A stretch of 64,000 nt of DNA from Morella rubra (lineage: Eukaryota; Streptophyta; Magnoliopsida; Fagales; Myricaceae). The notes below the pieces were generated by a model. It saw nothing but the letters and a program-made list of their open reading frames with translations, had not been told where the DNA came from and made no database searches. Position 1 is the stretch's first letter; every line of letters begins with the position of its first letter. The stretch lies in the NCBI GenBank assembly GCA_003952965.2, contig CM025852.1, positions 24,960,574 to 25,024,573 on the forward strand, in the 5' to 3' direction. This document shows positions 47,610 to 60,079 of the stretch, piece by piece. A program made the position numbers and the translations under genes.

Positions 47610-47659
47610 ATAAAGATTAAGTTTTTTTTTTTTGTTAAACCAGAGATAAAGATTAAGTT
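47610..47659. repeat. micro retro-insertion: T10-GTTAAACCAGAG between 14-bp repeats
   Basis: ATAAAGATTAAGTT at 47610-47623 recurs exactly at 47646-47659. The insert (22 bp) is T10 then GTTAAACCAGAG. On the minus strand it reads CTCTGGTTTAAC followed by A10. It has the same arrangement as the insertions at 7669, 38525 and 39403 but a different junction sequence. Confidence 0.75.
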
Positions 47660-50600
47660 ATATGAATGTAAGTGTGGATAACTGAGGTTATGTTTGGTTA
47701 GGAAAAAAATTCAGACTTTTTTAAAAAAAGAAGTTGAAATCTCAAATTTTTCACAGTAATTCAAACAATTTTTCACCTCAATTTCAATACTTTTTCATTT
47801 CAAAAATTATATCAAATATTCTCTCTTTTTATTTTCTAAGGAACACAATAAAAATTATTTTACAATCAAATATTTTTGAACTTTTTTACCAGCATTTTAC
47901 AAATTCCCATAAAAAAAATTACTAATTTTCTTCTAAAAACTTAAAATTAGTAAAACTTCTGCTTCTAAAACAACACCTAAGAATTTTAGAAAAAAAAAAT
48001 TGTCTCAAAATAGAGAGAATGCTTTGTGAAGGACTAAAATCAATGAACAACTAGTTAGCTCTAAATGGGTTAGAAAATTGGTCTCAATTGGAGCGAGGCC
48101 AAACCTTAACATTTACAAAATTTACAAAGACAGCCTGTCAAAGAATCTCAACTATTTTATAATGGTGAGAAGTTTTGGAATAACCCATCTAGCAATTTAG
48201 AACTACTTTTTTTTAAAAAAATCTAACCCATTTTCACAGTTCAAACCATTTGTCTAGCTGAGCCCAACTGTGGCTTGCCATGTGTGAGTGAACATGTAAA
48301 CAGAAAAAATCTGGTGTTAACCAATTGCCAAAACTTATGTGTTCCCTATAATTGTCAAATCACCCAATATATTAGGTATGGGCCACATTAATTTTAATTA
48401 CATTTTAAATTCTCTATGCTAGCTCATAACACACACTCGGTTTTACCAAATGCCACACACTCATAATGGGGAATTAAGTACAACCTGGTGTGGAGATTTT
48501 GATGTGTAATTAAAGTTAGTGGAGACCAATCATACGCGACATGTTGAGTGATATACAATTAACTGAGATTCGTAATTATTAATAATTAATTAACACATGT
48601 TCTAAGTAGTCATGTTATATTTTTTTTTTCCCGTTTATAGGGTCACTCAAGCGGATGGAATGACCGTTTTAGGACATGAAAAATTCTAAATGACCAGTTT
48701 AAGACTAAACATACCTTGGGGATCAATTTGGGATTGAACAATACTCCAAGAATTAATGGACTAATTAAGCCTTTTAAAAACATGTCTGGGTTTCTAAAAT
48801 TGATAAATAGCTATCTATGTTTAAATCATGCTTGCAATATCACTTTCTCCGTCATAATTTTTGTCCAAATTTCTAATGGAATTTATAAATGGCAAGTCAC
48901 TTGTCAATATATGGTCATATGACATGTCGTGTGACTTAAACCTTAATAAAAATCATAATTATAACAATAAAATAAAAAATCATCCAAATTCATAAATGAA
49001 ATAAAAAATAAAAAAATAGATATTATAATTTGTTATTTATTTTTAAGATGCATGACGTGTCACGTGATCATATATTGATACTTATAGTGCCACATCATCA
49101 ATTCTCTTAAAAATTTAGAAAGAAATGCGAGGGAGGGAGTGGTCTTGCAAGCATGACCTAAACCCAGTCAACCATTTATCAATTTTAGAAATGTAGACAT
49201 TTTTTCAAAATCTATAGGTAATGATTTTAAAATTCCTATTATTGTTAAGTTTGCTTTGTTATTATAAGACGATCAGTATATACACATATACACGCTAACC
49301 TACGATTTTCTAAAGTGAATAGATTAGCAATAATGTTCAACGCTTGATACTAATGCTGGATTGTATAAGATTAGCAATAATGATAACCCATTTTTTCCCC
49401 ACAAAAAAAAAACAAAAATTATAGCGCGTTCGGGGAACGCTCCAAGGGCGAATATAGATCGAAGTTTGTACTTTGTATTGCACCAGTTTTTCTAAGCCGG
49501 GTAAAGAGGAAAGTGCGCTCACAATGTCGTCATTGACTCATTGGGCGATATGCATGTCTGGGTCCGAGCCGCCGCGTTACTTTTGAGTTGCTTTGTTTAG
49601 CTCTTAAGAAATGTGTCAAAGGAGTGACGGCCCCGCTCAACGCTCAAATCTCAATGCATGCCATTGGAGGGGAGGCATTCCGTCCGCCTTGGAAACTGGA
49701 TGAAAATTTGAATGGACCCTTTCTCTACAGCTTTCTGGAAATCTCTCACTTTAATGTCAATAATCGTCCTCTATTTCCCTTAAAAGTTAAAAGGTCATCT
49801 CCTTTCATGAAAGCAAAAGTGATCTCTCTCGTTAAAACGTGGGAGAAAATACTAGATTCGATTATCTAGGTAAATGATATTGGAGAAATTGTTTGGAGAA
49901 GGTACACAAGATTCGATTCTAGGAGATAATATCGGAGAAATTGTTTGGATAAGATAGATAATTTTAAAATTCGATTTTTCACAAAAAAAAAAAAAAAAAA
50001 AGGTACTGAAACCTACTAAATGGAAGCAGTAATAGGCCCGACTCTAAATTCAATCAGTGAATTCTAATTGGGTCAAATGGGTCCAAATCCAGTTTACCCA
50101 TCCTCTTTGTCTTGTCTGTGGGTAGCTTATTAGATTTGAATAGATTCTCCAGGTTTGGTGTTGGGCCCAAAGGAGTGACCAAAACCGAATAAAGAGTGTG
50201 CATGCGAAGGAAATCTTAAGCAGTAAGAGGGTTAGCACCAGCCACTAGCCCAAGTGCCCAAGGTTGATTTCCTTTACACCATGTCACCAGCTAGTCACTC
50301 GCGCATGGGCAAGCCACAATTGGGCTCAGCTAGACAAGGGCTCCCACGAACTAAACTCAATTGGGTCTAGCAGCCAATGTCCCGTAGCATTATTAACAAT
50401 TTCTTTCGTATTTGAATCGCTACTTTAATTGAAAAGTGCACTTCTTTATTTTAATAATTAATTTTTTAAAAATATTTTCAACGGTTTCTTTATTTTAATC
50501 ATCTATTTTTATTATTTTATTAAAATATTATTTTTCAAAGATTTATGTATTCTTTTTTTAATATTTATTTTTTTGAATAGGAGAGAAAAAAAAATAAAAA

Positions 50601-53600
50601 TAAAAATATATTATTATTTTAATATGAAGAAGTGAACAGATTATCTAAAAATAGATAACCACTGTTCACTTGTTAAATTTTTTTGTTAACTTTTGTTAAA
50701 ATAGATAAGCTGTAAAATATACATTTTTAACCATTTAGCTATATAGGTTCTTATTCTAACCAAAAAATTTGAATAGAGATACTACTAATAATGCTCTTAC
50801 CTATAAAAATAAAATGCTCAGTCCAATTAGGGACCTTGGTCGTCCAACTTCGAGGTATCAGATCCCTAGGTGTATGCTTTCCACCGAGTTGCATGTCATG
50901 CTGTGTGGTGGGTATATTGGAGAGTGAAAAGGTTGAAGGTAATTATAGATTAAAATAATAATTTATCTCTTTTATGTTTTAAACGTCTTTCATTTGATTT
51001 GTCCATGTAGAATGACCGAAATATTTCACCAAGATAAAATTATTAAAAATAAAAATTTATATATAAAAAGTAATATTTTTAAAATAAAAAGATTAAAACT
51101 AACTATTTATTTTTTATTTATTCTTGTATTTTTTATTTATTTTGTCTTAAATGGATATTTTGTTTATTTTGTATGTTTTTCTATATGACTTAAAAGTCTA
51201 TTCGAACAGAAAACGAGGATTGATCATGTTTGAAACATAAAGAATTTAAATCACCGTTTTAAAACTTAGTAGACTTAGATTGATTTTGACTTATAATTAA
51301 AGAGCGTCTTATGACATTACTCGATACTTCAATTTCCATTGTGGTTGATCCATATTTTACTTGATAGAAATGTGGCTTATTTGAGATTTGAGCAACTGCA
51401 GTGTTGCAAGACAAATGCCAAACGAGAAAAAATCTGAAAAATTTCTCAAAATCCACACGCAAACTTACAAGTGCCATCAAATTTTTCCCCAGTATTTAAG
51501 TTTGTTGACTCATTTATCTTTATTAATTATATCTACAATAATGACTTTTCTTTCAATTTTAAAAATACAATTAATTTCTCTTTTTATCTTTTTTTACCAA
51601 CCCCAACTATTATTTAACATCTTAATTATTGGTTTTAAAAGAGTACAACCACCTATTACAATATTTTAAACTACTTTTTCACAAAATTTAATAAAACTAT
51701 AATCTCCTCAATATTTATAACCTTCTCTAATTTTTTTAGATTTTTTAAATTTGGAAACAGGCCTATAATATAGAGGTACATTTTACATTCTAGTAGGCTT
51801 GAGGGGAAGGTCCCCGTGAGGACCCTAATACTGTAAAGTCTTCTTCGTATGATGGGACCATCCGGAGGTCTCCATTACCTACACGCACAAAAAAAAGTTC
51901 GATTTATTAAATTTTTCTTTTTCTTTTTTATTCTATCATTCGAAAGGACATGACATATGCTAACCTATCATTGATTGCCACGAAGAATTTATATTTGTAG
52001 CTACACAGCCTACAAAGAATGCACGCACAAGTACCGTCAAGTCTCGTGTATCAGAGCAGTCGTGAAAGTGATTGCTTGATATAACATTGATGGAAAACTA
52101 CATAAAATACGAGTTCATACCAATGAAAAAAAAAAAAAAAACCAAAAAACCTTAACAGTTATTTTCTTCAACTTTGAAATAAATACAATTTTTCTTATGA
52201 TTTGACGGTTTGCATTCTGAAATACTCATTTGACATATTATATATTACACATTATAACTATTAATCTTATATACACGTTACCCCTTTATTCAAATTTTAC
52301 CATCTCTTACTCATTTTACATATGTTCTATTAAATTGAGGATATTATTATCAATTCATTAAATCATTAGAAATATACTATTATCATCTTATATGTAAAAA
52401 AATTTAATCTCTGCCTAATTTACAAGAGGGCTTAAAGTGTCCAACATTATTTATAGTCAGAGGTGCAAGCAGTCATACCCCGTAATTAATTAGCTTTTAT
52501 TTGCGTTTCTTGTGGGCGGGCGAAATTGGGATCTGTAAGCAGTGAAGTGCTGACTTTGGCGTTCAAAAGCACTTGCGATAAAGTTGGCTATCTTAGTGCC
52601 CTTCTTCATCGTCTTCTGGTAGATAAATAGAATGGTGGTCTTAAGGGGCTTGCATTTGGGCAGCAATCGCCAAGTTCATCACCTCATAACTACACATGAT
52701 GTCCTAATTGTGCATGCGTAACGTAATCTCCCAAACTATAATTATTAATGATGTACAAGTTGAATACCAAAATACCTACCAATTTCCAGAATCAATACCG
52801 CCATGATGCTGTGACTCGGATACGGCGGGATATTGATGAAGGTGAACACCAATGCGAAATGTAATTGAGTGCAGGGCACGTAGCTAGTTGGATGGATGGA
52901 GTAGATACGTAAGTGATCAGATGGAGATGGTTGATGGGGACATGGATGCATAGAGGGATTAGTAGTGCATAGCCATTACCATGGGGGATGCATGTTAGAT
53001 ATATTATGTCAAACACATGGTCTGCAATTCTGGACAGAGCAATTCGAGGACACTTGAAGAGGGAGGAGAAGAAAAGGGGGAGTTTCATTTCTTTGTTGAC
53101 TAGTGCAGCTATAACGTCTCCAGTCTCACCCCTCATGGTTTGTAGTCCCAGCAGTGGTAAAAGAAGATATAAGTGAAGGTTTGAGTGATTCTAGTCCTCT
53201 TGAAATGGCTCTTTCTTACCATTCAAAATTAAATCATTAGGTTTCGAGTGCATGTATGTTTTGATTCAGTTTTGAACATTTTTTTCCCCATTGAGAACAA
53301 TTGTAGTAGTGTTCAGATTCAAAGAGCATCTTATATCATATTTTTCGCATTTGCATATTACTAGAAGGTGTAGGTCCATATACATGAAGTGTTCCGAGGG
53401 TAAACACTTGTGCTTTTCATACTTTATTTTGAAGCGTGTTTTTTCATGCTTTTCGTTTGAAGTGTGCCTTTCATACTTTTTCTTTTCTGTTTTTAGTTAA
53501 CGAAAGAGTGCACGGGTCTCGTGCCTCACTCTGGACAAACCTTGGAATAGGTAAGACATGCTCCCCGACTAGAAGGAACGCATGTAAAACTTAGATGGTA

Positions 53601-55500
53601 TGCCAATGTGATGTTCTGTGTCGATGTCATATTGATGAAAAGGGAGACTTGTCAATTTGTCGTGGGTTCAAAATTAATTTAGACAGAAATTACCATTACT
53701 AGAGCTTCCTTCCTCTAAGGTTCCAAAGATTGTACTGTGTAATAGCACTATCGATAACTGAAAATGAATTGATACTAAGCCCTCGTTTATTTTGCCATAT
53801 TTTATTTTCTGTAAAATACTTTATATATTTTCGACTGTTTAGAGAGTCTCGTAAAATACGGTTAACCGTAAAGCACAGCTCCACTTTCTTGAAAGTGGTT
53901 TACTTTCTAAAACTAGTGAATTTTTTTTTCCAACATTCGACAGTCTCTTTTTTATTCAACTCTCACTCGACAATCCTCTCTCTCCCTTCATGAAGGCTCT
54001 CGATTGTCACATCTTTGCTAGGGCCGGTCTCCTTTCTTCTTCTTGAAAACTTATTTTATTTTATTTCAAATTGATGTTAATAATTAATTTTATCAATCGT
54101 ATAAAATTACGAAAAATAAAATATGCTTTGAAACATTAAAAAATACTTAAAAATAATAATATTTAATGTAATAACCAAACACTAGAAATTAGATTACTTT
54201 ACGAAACAGAATGTATTTAAACTACTAAAAAAAACGTACTTCACCTTAAAACAAGCTGCTTGAATTCGAGGCAGTGGATAAATGCTTCAGAATATCTACT
54301 GCAGCCTAAAAGGGTCTGAAGTCTTCTGAGATAATGAGTTCTCAGGTGAAGGAACGTGCTTTACAGACAAACATGAAATAAAATATTGCCTCTAGAATGC
54401 AAACAAGAGAGCTTAAATATTTCCCACAAAATTTCGGCTGTATATATACATTTGAATCTTGCCTTCGACACTTTCTTTCCCCATGCTTTTGAAAAAAAAA
54501 AAAAGGGAAAAGAGAGGTAATCCAGAAAAGCTCAACACAGCTGTTCCTGAACTACGATCATAATGGAGACCTAGATGCCTACTCGGTGACACATTCACGT
54601 CTCCATCATCATCATCCGTAATCAAATGTGGGGATTATTAAAGGGGATGGGGTTTCCAGGCCCTCAATATAGCATTTGACTCTTAGATTGTTGTGTTCAA
54701 ACTAAGTATAATGAGAGGAATAAAAGGTGGAGCAAGGTAAGGACCGGGTGGGATGAGGCTGCCAACCTCCCCTGCTAATGGTCCACCAAGCCACACAAAG
54801 CTTAAAATCCTGGGGGAGAGAGAGAGAGAGAGAGAGAGAGGGGTGGACAATCTGCTACAGTTTTGCAATGCTCACACTTCTATGGGTCCCTTATAAGCTG
54901 GTGTGACGGCCATTGAGAAAATAGGAAAAGCCTACTTATCCATTTACGCCAACCTAAACTTGGATGCCATACCGGTGCACCATATCATAGGCTAGTCTCG
55001 GTAGACGACAATTGACATGTTTGGTTTGAGATAACATTGAGCGACTTGCGACAGTGTGCGTCTTAGTCTTTTGTTCCAGAATGAAGATCTGCAAATCGCC
55101 AGGTCCAATCAGAAATAGCAGCACAAGTAGACCGATCAAGCAGCTGTCATATATACTTCTACGTGACAGATAATGATCTCATGCAGTAAAGTAGCGCGTG
55201 GTTTAAAAGATACAAGGAAGAGTTCATTTGCGTGAGTGTGACAATTACTTTTATATAATCATATAATTAACTGTATAATTGAATTTTCACCATAGTCTAT
55301 ATGCACTCAAATTTGGTTTTATGGACGTTTACTGCCTCTTACACAGCCAAGACCTTTCCATCTTCAAAGGGCGTTTGATATCGGGTTCTGCCCTTTAAAA
55401 TCATGTGTGTCCTCCTGCCATCATTACCAGAGAGAAATCTCCCTCTCTCTCTCTTCCCCCTACATGGCAACCACATGCATGGATGCATACACAAAGGCAA
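47660..55500. other. long AT-rich gene-free region
   Basis: About 7.8 kb with no supported gene. It is strongly AT-rich (notably 50400-51750), with many homopolymer A/T runs (e.g. 49982-50001), a weak ~60-bp duplication at about 49856-49975, and a (GA)n run at 54816-54840. The longest open frames (52792-53136 minus, 51388-51669 plus) show no domain. Segments with GTTTGGTT-like ends (near 47690) suggest decayed hAT-type MITEs, but ends could not be paired. Confidence 0.45.
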
Positions 55501-55507
55501 AGCCATC

Positions 55508-55518
55508 TATATTTATAG
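55508..55518 (+). promoter_or_regulatory. TATA box of the LITTLE ZIPPER gene
   Basis: CTATATTTATA lies about 90 bp upstream of the ATG at 55606, which puts the transcript start near 55540 and gives a short leader. It is preceded by a CT-rich stretch (55440-55460). Confidence 0.6.
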
Positions 55519-55605
55519 GAGCTTGCGCAACCCACTCATCTCTCAATTTTATAGAATCCTCTGCTTCGGGATTTTGGTAAGGAGACAGACATAAACCACA
55601 GGAAA

Positions 55606-56052
55606 ATGTGTATCAACAACGCTGGGAGTGTTCCAACTGGTCTAGTCCATTCTTCTGCGAGAAAGCAACGATCAGAGCGATCGAAAGTCCAAGTTCACGG
55701 GCTTATAACCAGGTGTGTGCTTATGTGTGTGTCTGTCTCCTCATATCAAACCCATATTCCTCTGCGGAAATCCTCACTCTTTCAAATGTGGTAGCCAATA
55801 TTTCAAATGCACCTAACGTGTGGATGTCTTTTGATCAGCAGGAGAAGATGTGATGAAAAAATAGAGAAGGATATAGAACTGAAGAACCTCAAGCTGTACT
55901 TGGAAAACCGAAGTATCATTCAGGAGAATGAGAAGCTGAGGAGAAAAGCTAGTCTTCTTCATGAAGAGAACTTGACTTTAATGTACGAGCTTCAGAAGAA
56001 ATTCCCCAATTTGGATCGTGTCTCCTCCCCACTTCTTCTTGACAAAAAGTGA
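55606..56052 (+). CDS. ZPR: LITTLE ZIPPER (ZPR1/ZPR2-like) protein, two exons
   Basis: Seen: exon 1 (55606-55712) encodes 35 residues beginning MCINNAGSVP and ends ACCAG|GTGTGT. Exon 2 (55842-56052) follows a CAGCAG acceptor, completes an Arg codon and runs to TGA; total 105 aa. The core ELKNLKLYLENRSIIQENEK continues as a leucine zipper with heptad residues L54, I61, L68, L75 and L82, ending in MYELQKKF. There is no DNA-binding domain. Known: ZPR proteins pair through this zipper with class III HD-ZIP factors (REVOLUTA, PHABULOSA) and block their DNA binding; HD-ZIPIII factors in turn activate ZPR genes, giving a feedback loop in shoot meristems and leaf polarity. The N-terminal MC extension and the 105-aa length fit ZPR1/ZPR2 rather than the shorter ZPR3/ZPR4. 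The intron is 129 bp. Confidence is high for the family and moderate for the subgroup. Confidence 0.9.
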
Positions 56053-56745
56053 TATCAAACGAAGAGAAGGGATCTTCTCTCTCCTCCCTAGCTTTGTCCT
56101 TCTCTGTTTCTGAATAAATGGTATTGGAGAACTAGAAGTAATTAAAGTTGCTGGGATTGTATGTTATTATGGAATGCGGTAAGAGATGAAAGCTTGGACG
56201 CTTTGGTTATGCTAATGGTTTCTAATTCTTTTTTGTTGTTGCTAAATTTATGGTTTCTACTTAAACATTGCAGTAGTGGCAGTGATGCGTTATGTTGGAT
56301 GTCTTCGTTGTGACCCAACTTCATGAACTCGTGAAAAATCAACAATTACGGCATTTGAAAATACTCCCAACATAAAAGTAGAAGGAAACTTTCTCCGATC
56401 CTCTAAATTTTTCTTCTCATGTATGGCAAGTTAGAGTTCACAGGGCGTGGTCATATCTTTTTCCCCACTATTTTTCCTCGAGTTCTACATCAAGAACCCA
56501 TGATTGCAATTTTCACTATTAAGCAACCAGCATCATTGACGTCGAGGAACTTCAGTGATTAGGGTTGATCAAGTACAAGTCTTATCACTGAAAAATGTAA
56601 TCATAGTAGACACGGGAATGGTTACCAGTCAAAAGGACAAACTGTGACACAAGTACATTAGATTACCGAAGAAACATGTATAATAAAGTTTACAAAGTCG
56701 AAAGATGCGACAATTCTATCTTAATTAATCTGCATAGTTAACGCT

Positions 56746-56750
<5 letters not shown>

Positions 56751-56780
<30 letters not shown>
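56751..56780. repeat. (GA)15 microsatellite
   Basis: Thirty bases of uninterrupted GA, about 700 bp downstream of the ZPR stop codon. Confidence 0.95.
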
Positions 56781-56783
<3 letters not shown>

Positions 56784-57257
56784 ACATGGTTAAGAAAAGA
56801 AACAGTTACACCTGTACATGTTTATCCAAGTAGAGGCTCTAGTCAATCCACTCGATTGACAATGCTCACCAGGCACAAGAGGGAGACTTTTACGATCACA
56901 GTTACAGGTCCAAACAATTAGATCAGCTGAAAGCACGCTGGCATCAGATTGTGACACTCCTTCAAAACATGGGGAGAACTGTTTAATCCATCGTTCTTTT
57001 GTAAGCCTTGTCATAATCAGTTTCGACATCTACGAGGAACCTTCCTTGTTTGCAGATCCCCTGCACCACACAAACACGTGCAGAAACAAAACTACTATTA
57101 ATAATCTTATAAACTGGTCCTGTTCTGTCAAAACTAAATACTATTCTCCAGATTGCTGCCGTATCAAGAAGAGTGATATCACCCATGCAACTGGAGGGCA
57201 AGAAAACTGGGAAGAGGTTGAATGAGGCACCTACATAAGTACACATCTAGAGAACCC

Positions 57258-58158
57258 TCAGAGATTCTTGGATCTTTCTTCCGATGACTTGTATATACGG
57301 AATGCAGCAGCGCACATTGTGGCATTACCTATAACTGTTAATGCTGCTTGAAGAGCTACCAATACCTGTAACTCATGAGGAACATCTGCATCATTTTACC
57401 TACACTATTTCACAGCTCATTCTCATCATAACCAACTAAAAGATGAAAAGGAAAAAAAAAATTGCAAATGATCTGTACATTGATCCAACTCGTCAGGAGT
57501 TTGTAATTACGGCCATTGGATACATAATGGAGTAATGAATGACAGAATATATCCTACTGTATGATGGCAATAACCTAAATGAGCTGGCTTAAGCAGATGC
57601 CACAGAAGCACTACAACAATTTTTCCTTCCTGTTGGTGGCAAGCATTCACTAGGCATTAATTCACAGAGGAAGCAACTTCTGAAACAGCTTGCACTCACC
57701 CAACTCATAGCCATTATAAAGCATTTAGGTAGGAGTTGGACTGGTCATACCATAATGACTGAGGCAGCCATAAAACCAGGTCAGGTTGATCACTACGGAG
57801 CTACCTAGGTAGGGTTGGCTTCTCTACAGTAGAAAGTTGTAAATTATATGCTGGTCCCCACGAGCAAATCAACATAAAACCTCGTAATTTATGGTCACAT
57901 AAGTGTCAGAGATATATCCGTATGCTGAGTTTAACACTTGCTCTATCATCAACAAAAAAAACTACACTCACATAGAACCAATTAAACAATTTGTTCAAAG
58001 AAAAAGAAATTCAACAAATGTTCCTCTCAAATGAACTACATGCTAAATAAATTTTTTTTCTTACAACAAAAATATGCAATACTTCATACCTCGAGAGACT
58101 CAGAGTTATAAAAGAAATGCCACGTGCATGCACAAAATGCTCCACCAAGCAGGGGTAC
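57258..58158 (-). CDS. DUF2499 / Ycf49-like plastid protein, last two exons (partial)
   Basis: Seen: exon 58090-58158 (23 codons, after GTTCAG, before GTATGA) encodes VPLLGGAFCACTWHFFYNSE plus three residues. Exon 57258-57365 (after GTTACAG) encodes VLVALQAALTVIGNATMCAA, then FRIYKSSEERSKNL and TGA. Both exons are phase 0 and join cleanly. Known: DUF2499 membrane proteins of cyanobacteria and plastids contain the conserved C-A-C-T-W-H-x-F motif followed by a hydrophobic L-x-A-L-Q-A-x-L-T-V-x-G-N segment; their function is unknown and plant copies are chloroplast-targeted. The N-terminal exons (conserved S-L-P-T-W-type start) are not found between 58159 and the window end. A copia element (59003-63770) fills most of that space, apparently in the intron. 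If the missing exons are not upstream, this would be a gene remnant. Confidence 0.75.
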
Positions 58159-58997
58159 CTGAACCGATCATTATCAAAGGTATTACTAATAGATCTATAA
58201 AAGCAAAAACCATCACTTACACTTTGGAGAACGAGAGAGAGAAACAACAAAATATCCTCTCAATGGAGAAAAAAACTCTCACAGATAACAAAATCTATGT
58301 GTCGCTATTAGAACCGGGGGATTGGACATCCACTGCCTACAATCATCACACTTACACATGCATATAGACTGAACTGTGTCCACTTTGTTTCTCATAGATA
58401 TTGATCTCGCTTTAGCTCTGACTTGTCATTGTGATCATGGCAGTTGAGTAGAGCACTATAACTTTGGGCAGTTGGTCCAATTTGGGATCAGCACTGAACA
58501 GGCACTAGGAATTCACCAACTTCAGACGCACTACAGGGTGTTGTATTGTACAGTGGCCCATTTGGCTATTCTAATCCCATAATTCAGCCTGTTCGGACCC
58601 AAGTTTAGCCACTCTGACACATTTTCAGATTTTCTAGAACTTGAACTTTTTGAATTCAGCCTATTTGGCCTCTTTCTGTTCAGTCCCCATTCATGTTTGT
58701 GGACCTTCAAATGAGAAGCTGGAACGACTAGACAAGAGACTCACACCTCAAAGATCAAAAGCATCTTTGCCTTATTCAGACTGGAAAGTTGAGAAAGGAA
58801 TGGAGGTTGACAAGACAAACATGAGATGAACAGAATGGGGCTGAGAGGGGCTGGGACTAAGAGAAGCAGTGATTGGTAGTGAAGAGTGAGAAGATGGATG
58901 AGGCCAAGAAGGTCATGACAGAATCAGACAAGAATGGTTCATCACCCAACAGGAGGTAAAACTACTGAGGGATTATTTGGAAAAAGTTGGGAGGTGT
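58159..58997 (-). other. intron of the DUF2499 gene downstream of the copia insertion
   Basis: No exon recognised. The sequence contains ordinary AT-rich intronic DNA and short frames without domains. It runs up to the CTTAG target duplication of the retrotransposon. Confidence 0.5.
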
Positions 58998-59002
58998 CTT
59001 AG

Positions 59003-59226
59003 TGAAAACAGGGAAAAACTTTCTATATTCTGTCGAAAATGAATTGCTGTACATGATATATGCCCCTATTTATAACACAATAACGATACACAAATAAGGA
59101 AACAATCTCCTAATTTTGTCTAAATGAGATGCACTGAATATCTCCTCAATCACTCATCCCAATTCCATCACAATTCCCGTGATTTCTACAATCTTCAAGA
59201 TTTCAACAATCTTCAGGATTTCTACA
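59003..59226 (-). repeat. 3' LTR of the copia element
   Basis: 224 bp, bounded by TG and CA. Compared by eye with the 5' LTR it shows about seven substitutions and three small indels, including absence of a 7-bp AGTATTT-type segment, so the copies are roughly 3% diverged. Confidence 0.92.
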
Positions 59227-59233
59227 CTCCCCC

Positions 59234-60073
59234 TCAAGTTGGATCGTAGATATTGATCATTTCCAACTTGCCGATAAAGTCATCGAAGTTTTGTCGAGAT
59301 AGCCCTTTTGTAAAGATATCTGCAATCTGCTCTTTTGTAGGAACATGGGTCATACACATGATTCCAACTTCCATCTTTTCTTTGACGAAATGTTTGTCCA
59401 CTTCTACATGTTTGGTCCGGTCATGCTGAACTGGATTGAGTGAAATATTAATGGCTGCTTTGTTATCAAAGTAGAGTTTCACTGGAAGTCTCACTTTGAC
59501 ATGTAATTCTTCTAAGAGTTTCTTTAACCACAGTCCTTCACACATACACTGTGCAACTACTCTAAACTCAGCTTCAGCACTACTTCTAGCAACTACATTC
59601 TGTTTTTTACTTCTCCAAGTCACCAAGTTTCCCCATACAAAGGTGTAGTAGCCTGTAGTAGACCTTCTATCTTCTGGAGAGCCTGCCCAATCAGCATCTG
59701 TGAAGATCTCTACTTCCTTGCTTTCATTTTTCTTGAAGAATAGGCCTCTGCCCAGAGAGCCCGTGAGATATCTGAGAATTTTCTACACAGCCTCTAGATG
59801 AATCTCCTTAGGTGAATGCATGTGCTGGCTTGCCACACTAACCACAAATGCAATGTCTGGTCTAGTATGTGATAAATAGATTAGCTTGCCAACTAGTCTT
59901 TGATATTTGTCTTTGTCAACTGGGTTTCCACCGTTTTCTGGTCTTTTTCCTGCTTCTATGGGTGTGTCACTTAGTTTACATCCAAGCATACCAGCCTCGG
60001 TTAGAAGATCAAGGATATACTTTCGTTGAGATACGCTAATGCCCCTTTTTGATCTGGCAACTTCCATGTCCAA
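59234..60073 (-). pseudogene. copia RNase H and 3' end of reverse transcriptase, with in-frame stops
   Basis: Same frame as the reverse transcriptase above it but separated by two stop codons (60080-60082 TGA and 59783-59785 TAG). Visible pieces are the connection region (KYQRLVGKLIYLSHTRPDIA) and, from 59626 down, RNase H with VARSSAEAEF and the QHDRTKHVEVDKHFV tail motif. The end of the frame at 59234 lies immediately before the polypurine tract. Confidence 0.85.
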
Positions 60074-60079
60074 GAAGTA

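Noticed and set aside
47680..48000. possible hAT MITE with GTTTGGTT-like end
   Set aside because: The opposite end and the 8-bp target duplication could not be matched.
52792..53136. 114-codon minus-strand frame with a hydrophobic middle
   Set aside because: Overlaps other frames, no conserved motif and no clean promoter; not supported.
56983..57246. 87-codon minus-strand frame ending QGRFLVDVETDYDKAYKRTMD, with an upstream CAG that could be a splice acceptor
   Set aside because: It lies just below the TGA of the DUF2499 final exon and no conserved domain is recognised; it is more likely 3' UTR or flank than a coding exon.
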